A stretch of DNA of 64,000 bases from Gnetum montanum (Eukaryota > Streptophyta > Gnetopsida > Gnetales > Gnetaceae): the NCBI GenBank assembly GCA_015680685.1, contig MNCI01006793.1, positions 1,489,967-1,553,966 on the forward strand. The letters run 5' to 3'. The notes under the pieces are model-generated. The model did not search any database and was not told the DNA's origin. It saw only the letters and a list, made by a program, of their open reading frames with translations. This document shows, one piece after another, positions 28,162 to 38,507 of the stretch. The translations under genes and the position numbers were made by a program. Within the stretch, counting starts at the first letter, position 1, and every line of letters starts with the position of its first letter.

Positions 28162-30480
28162 ATGTCTTCTTCTTCCCACAAGTGTGATGATGTTAAACTG
28201 CTAATTCAACAAGAGTGCAAAGTGGTATATACTCATCCAGATGAGTATATACTTNCACAAGAGTGCAAAGTGGTATATACTCATCCAGATGAGTATATAC
28301 TTGACTTCACCTTCATTCTACATCATGATGAGCAACTACGATTGTGTGACATGAAAGGAAACATTGTAATGCCTCCCAATTGATTTATGCTTATGATGCT
28401 ACTTCAAACCCTTAAGAAGTTAGGCATCCATGATATTTAAGAGGAATATGTTATGCATGACTATGACTACCGAGACTACTATCCCACTGAAACACAATGC
28501 AGTTGAGTTCAACACCAGGAGAAGCATTATAAAGGGTTAAATGGTTTACTAATCCCTTATTCCTACTTAACCAAGACAACAACAAGGACCCTCCCTTTGA
28601 GGGCTCTCAACATGAAAATTCTCCACCCCTCATTATTCATGATGGGGTCATGGCCCTAAATCTACAATCCACAATCAATAATCTAGGTTTATGAAAATAT
28701 GGTAGTTAATGTAAGGGATCAAGTAAGTGTTAAGATAATAATAAACCTAACTACTGTGGCCATGATAACCGAAGGGGAATTGGTAGATATCATGGTGGAG
28801 GTAGTCCTCCTCTCTCTTCATCTTGTTCATCTACATTCTCTTCTTCCTCTTCTTCTAGTTCTAAAAGTTATCACAAAAGGAACAACTGCAATGAATGTGA
28901 CCAATAGGACCACAATGAACAATGGGGTAATTGTGGACATCATTAGTGGCAACAAAATCATGATGATGAGGTGCCTTTGTTGGAAACTTGAAGCATGGTT
29001 CACATTGGAGAGGCAATTAGGATCCCAAGTAGGCATGTGAAAGATAGTTGGATCAAGTGTTTAAACATGAACAATATACCAAGATTTGAGGGGAGATATA
29101 ACTTTGATTTGTAGACACATCTACAAGCTTTCCATAATGTTTGTACATTGTAGAACATTGAAAATGATTGGTAAAACCTCAAGCTATTCCCCAAGACACT
29201 GATCAAGGAAGCTGAAAGCTAGTACTGGTCCTTAAAGCCAAAATCTATCCATCAATAGAGTACAATGCTCGAGCTATTCAATGATAAATGCTAGACATAC
29301 TCTAGAGTGTCCAATATAAGAAGGAAAATCCAAGGCCAGAAACAAGGAACACATGAACCCTTGGATGCTGCTGCCATGGGTAGATACTATTCTCTCTTAC
29401 ATCAATGCCCTAGCCATGGTTATTCATAGAGGGAACAACTCTGCCACATCATAGATGGGCTTAGAGCAAAAACCAAAAGAACTTTGGGGTTTATATCTGA
29501 GGGAGATTATCCAAACTAGAAGCTTATTATATCCAAAATTTGATAGAGTAGGTAGTGAAAGAAGAAGGTGAGGTATGAAAAAAGAAAAGTGTAGAGGATT
29601 ATAATAAGGATCCTTTCATCAGGAAAAGGGAGGTTCAATTTTATGACAAGGAGGAGTCACCACTCGATGAAGTGGTGAATAGGAAAACCTTTCCCATCTG
29701 AAAATATATTTATGATATTTCAGTAAAGGTTGATAAATTATGAGACTCTTTGGATGAGAAGTTCCAAACCACTATGAAGATTGCAGAAGAATCTAAAGAG
29801 AAAAATAGTAATTGTGACTACAAGAGGTGAAAAGAAGATGAACATGCCTACTAGAGAGGTAATGGCAAAGCTACTGTAGTAGAAAAAGTTATGGAGATAG
29901 AATTTAATAATGATGATGGATGTGGCATATGTCAATATGATCCTAAGGGATGTTTCCTTATGGTATTACACTTACAAGAGTTTGGGGTGTATGCACTGAA
30001 TCCATGACTAGCAAGGAGGCAACCACCTAGATGATTGCCTTATCCTTAAGGCAATCTAAGGAAATTCCACTAGCAGCAACAGGCTTACTAACCAAGTGGA
30101 GCTCCACCATAACTATATGAGTAATACCAATAATGGCACCAACCACAGTCATGGGGAATGCCATCACCAAGATAGCAGTACCCTTATAGGTACTATATTC
30201 AGTAGCCCATTTCTCCACGAAGCTCTACAAGCCATGCCTCATTCTAGCATCACTATTACCCTCCAGAGTATCATCAAACTCATTCATCATCTACTTAAGG
30301 GAAGTACCCATATCCATACCATCCTCTACATTTGTCTCCATACATCCCTTCACCCTTAACCCAGTTACCTCCTACTCCATCCATGTAGGGAAAAATTATC
30401 CCATAGCCACAATAACAAAATGGTATGAGGGCTATACAGTTACAACCAAATTTCTAGCTAAGTGGTTTGAACAATCGATC
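28162..30480 (+). pseudogene. Athila-like gag (decayed)
   Basis: It starts MSSSSHKCDDVKLLIQQECK (28162), then a Ser-rich region (about 28820-28860). The gag core is traceable near 29070-29420: IPRFEGRYNF, LQAFHNVCTL, LKLFPKTLIKEAESWYWS, MLELFNDKC and AAAMGRYYSLLHQCPSHGY. A later block reads GICQYDPKGCFLMVLHLQEFGVYALN, followed by a Gln/Pro/Tyr-rich region (about 30060-30420). Stops are abundant. It ends at about 30480 against the minus-strand Tat fragment D. An exact 46-bp duplication around N28255 interrupts the N-terminus. Confidence 0.75.
28209..28302. other. 46-bp direct duplication across a single N (assembly scar)
   Basis: 28209-28254 and 28257-28302 are identical, with N at 28255. The repeat duplicates about 15 codons of gag. 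Confidence 0.88.
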
Positions 30481-30484
30481 CAGG

Positions 30485-32360
30485 AAATGATTGGATTTCA
30501 TCATATGGAAATGTTATGATGGCAATGGCATTGGCCCCATGGGCAATTGAAGCTCCATCAAAGTTCATGACTGCCTCATAATCCTCGAGCACTTTGCTAA
30601 CCGTGTTAATGTATTCATTAGGGAATTCAAGATATATGGTTTCTTGGTCATCAATAGGTAAAACTGTGAGTTGTACAGCTATAGCTTGACCTTTTGTTGA
30701 GGATTGAGAGATGTAATGGAGGTTGAACTGTGCAATTATGGATTTCCATTGGGCTATACGACTACTTTCATAGATGTTGATCATTATGGATTTGAGTATG
30801 TTATCCTTGAAAATCACATTGACTTGGCTTCTTAAGAGGTTGTGTCTCTACTTCTTCAACAAGAATACTAATGCTAGACACTACTTCTTCACCTTAGTGT
30901 ATTGGGCCTCATGGGCTACTAATGCATGGCTAAAGTAGTATACAAGCATTTTTGCTCTATCATCACGTTTCTAATAGAGTAGAGAGGTAATGGATGTATT
31001 AGAGATGGTAAGATAAATGTGAAATAGTTGACCCTCTTACAGAGGATAAACTATCGATAGTTATGTCAAATCTTTCTTAACATTTTCAAAGGCCTCTTGG
31101 TATTGAGCCATTCACTCATAGTGAGCTCCTTTCTAGAGCAAGTGTTGCATGGACTGTAACTTATCTATAAGCCTAGCAATAAACCTATGAATAAACTATA
31201 ATCTTTCTTGTCATCCTTGAAGCTCTTTAAGGTTGATAGGTACTACTAATTTGGATATGGACTTAACCTTATCAAGATTGACATGTATCCCTACTTTGGA
31301 GACTACAAATCCAAGCATCTTATCGTTCTTGACACCAAATATGCACTTCTTAGGATTGAGCCTAAGCTCGTATTTGAGGCATTGTTTAAGCACAAGAACT
31401 AGGTCATTAGCCTGATTATTGGCCATCTTGGACTTAATAGCTATGTCATCTAAGTAATCATTAAGTAAACCTAGCAAGTAATTGTTGAATATATAGGTCA
31501 TAGCTCTTTGGTATGTCACTTTGATGTTCTTAAGGCCAAAGGGCATCATGGTATAGAAAAAAGTCCCACATGGGATCATGAAGGTCATTCTAAGTTAGTG
31601 CTCTAGGTTGATTCTAATTTAGTTATATCTCGAAAATCCATCCATAAATGACAATAAGGCATGTCCAAATGTAGTATCAATAAGATGATCAATACTAGAT
31701 AAAGGGAAGTCATCCTTGATAGTTTCTTTATTTATGTCTTAAAAATCAATGCAAATATAGATGCTCCCATTTTTCTTAGGGACTACCACTATGCTAGATA
31801 TCCATTCTTCATAGTCAATAGCCCTAATGAAACCATCTTGGTAGAGCTTTGATATTTCATTGTGAACTGCTAAGGCCAAATTAGATCTAATTTTGTGCAC
31901 ATTTTTCTTAACTAATCTAATGCTAGGATCCAGTATGATGTTGTGCTAGACTAGGCATGGGTCTAGGCCTAGCATATCTTCACATGATCAAGCAAAGGCC
32001 TTGATGTTATTTTGTAGAACCTTGATGATGTCTTGAGCATATTGAGCCTCTAGTGAGGAACTTAGTTTAAGGGGTTTCTCCTCATCACTATGTTGTGATA
32101 GGAACCTCAACTAGAGAGTCTTTAGTTATGTCACTGACCAATAAGTCAAGGGTTTTGAATAGGTTTTTAGGCCATTCTAGAGGTTTATCTATCAAGGATA
32201 TGTGGTCTAAAAGACTCTTAGGCTTAAGATCTAGGCACTTAGGATCAATACATTGTTCAACATCACCATGAGGTCCATGTAGATAGAAAGGAAAACTGAT
32301 TTGCTCCCAAGTACTTATAGTTTGATCTTGCATGTCAACCAAAAGTATATTGAGTGGCAC
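30485..32360 (-). pseudogene. Element D: Tat-lineage RT-RNase H fragment
   Basis: Minus strand, N to C: a spacer with PLEWPKNLFKTLDLLVSDITK (cf. element A), then RT remains, then the clear segment CGTFFYTMMPFGLKNI, the catalytic LNDYLDDIAIKS (about 31440), LRLNPKKCIFGVK and MLGFVVSKVGIHV. RNase H continues ILKSIMINIYESSRIAQWKS, FNLHYISQSSTKGQAI and then only the first motif of the archaeal-type RNase H, VMNFDGASIAHGANA. It is cut at about 30485, where plus-strand Athila-like gag begins. Stops are dense between 31600 and 32080. Confidence 0.85.
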
Positions 32361-32577
32361 TTGGGTAAAAGTGAATAAATAATGCTAAAATTATATAAAA
32401 TTATGCAAACACATGCAAATATAGTGCATTCAAGTCCATCCAATCTCATCAATGAGGTAAGGAATGAGGTAAGGACAATTCGACAAAGTGAATAAAGGCC
32501 AACAAAGGTTAAGTAAAGGTCAAACCAAGGGAAACATAAGAAATAAGGCTACAAATGATCAATAAAGTCCACAATTT

Positions 32578-32954
32578 TGCTAGTTTTAGGGCTTAGAGGG
32601 CCATGATGCTAGTTTAGAGTCTTGGTGGATTATGATGCCAGTTTAAGGGCTTAGTGGGCCATGGTCATATGGTGTCAAACAATGGTTAGGAAAGGTCAAA
32701 CCCAAATATTTGATATCATTTAAAGCCAAAAAAATAGCAAATAAAGTTATATCAAGGCAAATAAAGAACACATAAGGCTGTATAAAGGCAATAGAAGGTC
32801 AACAATGTCAACAAGGCAACATAAGTTTAAAAACAAGCCAAAACATTATGTTAGAAGATAAAAATCAAGCAAAATAGGCCATATATGGTAAAATTTGGCT
32901 AACATATGTAACAAATGGGTATTCTTTGCTAGTTTTAGGCCTTAGTAGGCCATG
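32578..32954 (-). repeat. Element D short-array units
   Basis: Units at about 32578-32604, 32608-32634, 32637-32662 and 32928-32954. On the minus strand they read GGCCCACTAAGCCCTTAAAC-type cores ending in TGGC or TAGC, related to the post-PR array of element A. They lie just upstream of the RT spacer in element orientation. Confidence 0.75.
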
Positions 32955-33039
32955 TTTTAAGGCCACAAGGCTATTAGATAAGTTCAAGCATCAATCAGGG
33001 CTATTTCTAGGTTGTTTGGACTCAAAAATCAAGTGTTTT

Positions 33040-36000
33040 GAGGTTTCCACACTAGGCTTAGCATGGAAAAGGGAACCTAAGCATGGAAACCAAGAAAAAT
33101 AAATTCTAGGATGCTTAGAGTTCCAAAATTGAGGTTTTGGGACCTTGCCAAGGTAGTGTAGAGTTAGATCCATTAAAATTGAGCACTCTAGAGGCTTGTT
33201 AAGGCTAAAATGTAGGTTCTAGAGCCTTCCCCCATTGTTCCATGTTGGCTAGCATGGAAGAAAGGGGGCACAACATGGAAAACCAAAATTCAATCCAAAA
33301 TGAAATCAAAATGATTAAATAGGTAGTCAAGACCTAGATCTGGAGGCTACACATCCTCTAGCTTCATTTTAAGGTAGTTTAAGTTAATTTTAAATGTCAA
33401 AACATGTTGAAATGGATTTCGCTTATTTTTCCACACTAAGAATAGTATCCTTAGCATGAAAAAATAGGTGGACACTTGTTTTAAGAATTTATAATGATTT
33501 AGTAGCACTTTGACTAGGTTTTTATGTCCTTAGGTATGCAAACTTTGATTATGTAAGTTTCTAATTAATTTTTAGCATGTTTGAAGGCTATTTAAGGGTA
33601 CGTAAGATCTTTTCCCTTTGTTACCATGCTAGGGAAGTTACTCCAACATTGAAGAATGGGGGAGAATGGATTTTGGAGATTGCAATGAGGTGAGACAAGT
33701 AAAATATTGAGGCTATAAAGTCATCGGCTTCTCTAGCATAGATCTTTGGCTTCTAAGAGTGTAATCTTCCCACTAGAAATGGAAAAGTAGTTTTCCCCCC
33801 TTCTTTCCATGTTGGGGAAGTTACTTCAATGTGGAAGAAGCAACAATCCTAGATCTAGCCCACAAGTCACAATCGACTATGCATGTTACCTTCTGGAGTT
33901 GCTAGGGCCAAGGGCGATGGATCCATGTCAAAAGTTAATAATTTTGAGCATTCCTAAATCATTTATTATCTTTCCCTCCATTTTACATGTTGAGGATTAA
34001 GATCTGAGCATGAAAACCTAGGGGAAACCATGTTCTCGCCACCTTGGATCAATCTTGTAATGTTTAAGTGCTCCAATGATTGTTGCCAGGGTTCTAGAGT
34101 GTATGAAAGGTCATTTAATGTCATTCTAAGGTGTTTAGAAGCCCGAAACAAGTCCCTCTTGCGTTTCCAAACTAAGGAAACTATCTTTTACATGGAAAAA
34201 AGGATCCCCAACATGGAAGAATCGTGCAAGTTAGATCTAGACCAATTTTGACCTCAATTGACTATGCATGTGAGCCTCTAGGGCTACCAAGGTTGAGCAC
34301 TAGGGTTTCATGTCATGTTTTAGCAATTTTGGGTATTTTTAAGAATTTTTTGAGCTTCCCCACTTTTTCCAATGTTGGGATTGGGATGCTCAATGTAGAA
34401 AACTAGGGGGGGAATCATTTGTGACCTTTTGACATCAATTTCTTAAAGTTTGAAAGCCCTAGAGGATATTAGTAGGGTCCTAGAGCACATCTAAGTTTAG
34501 TTAATGATGTTTTGAGGTATTTATGAATTCTAAATGAATATTATCCTTAATTTATATGATATTTAGCATGAATGGGGGAATACCCAGCGTGGAAACACCA
34601 TAAAACTTAGATCTATCCTAGTTTTTATTTCAATCAACCATGCATGTATGATTCCATGACTACTAAGGTCAAGGACTAGAGTTTGGAGTGAAAACTGGTT
34701 AGTTTGAAAGTTTTCTAGGTGTTTTTTGAGCTTTCCCCCAATTTTACAAACTAGGGATGGTATGCCTAGTGTGGAAAATTGGGGGCGGGGGCGAAGGGGG
34801 GGGGGGAGATAGGTTTTCACCTTTTTGCATCAATTTTGACCATCCATGCAGGTCCTTAAGGTTGCTAATGATGATTACCAATGCCTAGTATCAAAATTTC
34901 ACTATTTTGAAGGTTGATGAGTGTTTTTAGGTGTTTTCCCCATTTTTCCACATTAGGGCTTTCATGCTCAACATGAAAAAGTTTTGGGAAAATAATTTTA
35001 ACCATTTTGATCATATTCAATCATGCATGCAGGCTTTTAGAGTTGATAGTGTCGATTGTTGACATCCAATGTTGAAATTTGGTTATTTGAAGGGTCATTA
35101 GAAACGTTTTTGGCTTCCCCCACTTTGTTCATGTTAGGGCTTCCATGATTAGCATGACAAATTGGGGGGAATGGATTTTTAGCTTTTTATGATCAATCTA
35201 TTTATGTAGGAGTGTCCATAGGGTTACTGGTACTAGCCATTAGTTTCTAAGACCAAAATCCCATATTTCTAAAGGTTGTGAGGGGGTTTTCAGGTTTTCC
35301 CCCTTCTATCCATGCTAGGACTAGAGGCTTAGCATGGAAGAGGGCTCCCTCAATGAAGAAAGTTAGATCTAAGCTAAATCGATAGCCAATTGACCATGCA
35401 TGCCAACTTTTGGGGTTGTCGGTGTCAACAGTCAATGTTGAGTGTCAAAATTTGATAGTTTGGAGGCTTCTAAGTGCCTCATGCAATCTTAACCTTTCTT
35501 CCACACTGGGCATGGTGGCCCTAGAGTTGCTGAGAGGAAGATGATAGTTTTGTACTATATTTAACTACTTTTGAAGCTTTCAGAAGCTCCAAAGGATTTT
35601 GGCAAGGTCTAGAGGTCATCAAACATTAAGAAATGATCATTAGGTAATCAATTTTGGTTATTTTTGGCTTCCCCTATCTATCCATGCTTAGTGTGAGATG
35701 CACAATGTGGAATAAGCCTTCCCTAGCATGAAAAACACAAAATCCTAGATTTTGACTAGTTTTGACTAGGTTTGGTGGGGTTTTGAGGTTGTTAGAGATG
35801 CTTAGAGAGGTTCTAGGTTATGTGGGTCCATTTGGAGGGTTAAACTTGGGCTATATGGATTCTAGGGGATAATAATGGGTGTTACCCCCTTCTTCCATGC
35901 TGCTACCCTAGGATGGATACCCATGGTATCTAGCTTTGTTCATGTATCATCTACTTTTGTGAATGTGGTGTTGAAAAAAGTAGGTTTCGGTTACCAAAAA

Positions 36001-36260
36001 TAGTAAAATATTTGTAATTCTAATGATTTTGCAAAATATGAGGCTTTTTTCATGCTAGGCATGGTATTCTTAACATGGATGCATGGGAGTTAAGGTTTCC
36101 ATAAGGTTTAAGTGTCAAGTTAGAAAAAAGCGTAACGTTGATGTAATTTTTGGTCAAGAGAGAAGGAACAAGGTAGGATCCACAATCCAAAAACTTAAAA
36201 TTTTGAAAAGTGAAGTTTTTTTCACCCCCCCTCCAAAAACAATGTGAACTATACTTTCCC
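33040..36260. repeat. Tandem array of ~185-bp hairpin-bearing units
   Basis: A landmark dyad recurs near 33045, 33230, 33430, 33620, 33800, 33975, 34165, 34360, 34560, 34740, 34935, 35115, 35305, 35500, 35685, 35885, 36050 and 36250, mostly 175-200 bp apart. Each has a left arm like CCCCCATTTTTCCATGTTGG and a right arm like AGCATGGAAAAATGGGGG. The clearest is 34735-34755 with 34765-34785: 19 of 21 positions pair, with a 9-base loop. Between dyads a phrase around 'gaccatgcatgc', then 'gttgctagggtc', recurs. Units are well diverged. No coding function is supported. It lies upstream of element D RT in element orientation. Confidence 0.75.
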
Positions 36261-36269
36261 TCCACACTA

Positions 36270-37089
36270 CAGTGCACTGGTAGTTATGGTGCACTGAATT
36301 AGCAGCTAGGGTTTCAAGGTGCATGTTTAGGTTTTAGATGAATTTTATAAGTCAAATTTTGCAAGTTTTGATCACAAATCTCATTCTAAAATAGTAGCAC
36401 ATTGAAGGAGAGCTTTGGAAAAGGTTCTTATGGTAGTAGCAACCAATTTTCAGCATGGAAGCCTTCCATCCTCCTCATAGCCAATGTTGATCTCCCATCC
36501 TTCTTAGTTTTTAGTCATTCCTAGCGTTGAGCCTACCATGGCACTAAAGCAACAAGGGGAAAAGAGCTAGAACCCTTTCATCTAGAAGATGGATGAATGT
36601 GCCTAGGATTTATAAGAATTACCTAGGCCTATCTCCATTTAGCCTTCTTTTGTTGCTACTCCAAGGTAGGAAGATCTACCTATTTTTCCCTTTGTTTTCT
36701 ATGGTTTTTCTAGTTTTATTTTCCATGTGTTGGAGCCATTTTTTCTAGATCTACTTTAGTGGAGGGATTAAAATGAAATTATAATGAAATCCCACCTCCT
36801 ATTTTGGTCATTTCCACATGGATCCATGGTCTTTTCATTGCTTTAGCTTTTGTAGATTTGATTTTTAAAAATAGGGCTTGATGTTTCATGTTTTTTTCCA
36901 AAATTTTGGGTTGTAGCGACTTTTTTAGATTTAGGCCTTAGGATTTGTTAAAATTAAATTTTAACAAGATCCTACCCCATTATTTTGGTGTAAATTTTAA
37001 TGAATTTCAATAGTTTTGGATATTTCAAATGATTCCATGGCTATATGAATACTAGGGTTTGAGGTTTTTGATGTATTGGCATGAAAAAA
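36270..37089. other. Noncoding AT-rich DNA
   Basis: No ORF or known element recognised. It is flanked by the hairpin array and a dispersed repeat. Confidence 0.5.
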
Positions 37090-37430
37090 GTCCTTGCATG
37101 GTGTGGTTCCCATTTCAAAAAAAAAAAACACACACACACAATGAAAATTCAAAGCACACCCCTTGGACAAATAAAAGGGCTACAAGTATTAGTTATGGGA
37201 CTCGAATGATAATCACCTATGCCTAAAGGTCCCCTCTAACTAAGGCCCTCTCTCTCTCTCTCACTTCCTACCTCTCTCTCCTCTTATGGAATGGTGGTTG
37301 TCTTGCAGTGACACTCTTGTGTCTCACGTGGGTGGATCAGTCTTCGAGTGGAGATGTGAAGTTACTGAAAGTATATGGTTTTGGTTTGGACTAAGGATGA
37401 AACTTCTTGGGTCATTTTAACCACAAATCC
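37090..37430 (+). repeat. Dispersed repeat, copy 2 (partner at 1680-1985), with (CT)n
   Basis: Inverted relative to 1680-1985. Contains TTGCATGGTGTGGTTC, an A-tract with a CA-tract (37118-37140), ATTCAAAGCACACCCCTT, and a CT microsatellite (about 37243-37262) where the partner has a diverged CT-rich tract. Confidence 0.7.
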
Positions 37431-38507
37431 ATAAGGGACTTCTTATGATCTCAATTTGGAACTTCATTCCACCTTCTCTATCATCCATCCATGCTACCAT
37501 AACTCACCTCACTATCGGGTTCTATGTTATGCTCTATGTCTTAGTCTGATGTATTGGGATTCTTAAGTGGATTCTTTTGGGTTGGTCCTTAACTTGTCAT
37601 GATCATTAAATTGACTATGGGGCCCATGGACTCCCTAGTTGAGGTTATGCAAAGGCAAAAAGGACATGAGCCTGCTATGGGAAGGATCCACTTGCATAGC
37701 TTTTAGCTTGATTAGTTAAGGTTCCTTACCTTTGACATCATTACAATCTTATATTTTATATTTTTCATTGTTTAAAATGCTCAGTATTCCTTAATTTTTC
37801 ATTGCATTCATCCTTAATCTTATGAATGTTAATTCCCTCTTCTCATGATTTCATATTATTCTTGGTATTCTAAGCTTTCATTTGACCCCAATGTCATCAA
37901 AACATTTCTGGTATTTTGAAAGTTTGACCAAAGTCAACAAAAGTCAATGATGGCCAACAGCTGCATTTTCAAGGCATTGTTGACACAACCGGCCCCGTCA
38001 ACAAGGCCCCATCATCGAGGCCTTGTTGATGCAAGACAAAAGTACTATATATATTGCTAGAGACTTTGGAATTTTTTATCATTTGCTCATAACACACGAG
38101 GAATTTTTGTAATTTTTTAGAGCCCAAAACCTTCCAAAGCCCATAACTTTCAAACTATTGTTCAAATCATTCTATTTTTCAATCCTACACTTAATGGAGG
38201 TAAGATCTTTATCATGGGGGCCACAAGCCTTAAGGTTTCCAATGCAATTTTTTTAAAAAATTTCTAACTCCCCTAAGGGTAAGTAACTTTAATCATACAT
38301 AAATATCAACTTTTTCTAAGTTAACCCTTCTAACAACCTTTGGGATGATTTATCAATGATACAACTTAAATAGAAATAACAATTAAGTTGATTAAATCAT
38401 CCATAGTCACAACTTAGCCAAGTGTAACTACCCTCAAGAGTTAAGGTATCCCAACTATTTTAAGGTTACACAATGATTTCCAATCCATGTCTCTATTGTG
38501 ATTACAA
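37431..38507 (+). other. Noncoding region with an LTR U3-like stretch
   Basis: 37920-38060 shares the words GGCCCCATCA and GAGGCCTTGTTGATG with the U3 of the LTR at 41640-41790 and is followed by TATATATA (about 38045), so it may be the U3/promoter of a related LTR. The R-U5 block of that family is not found downstream. The coiled-coil ORF starts at 38508. Confidence 0.45.
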
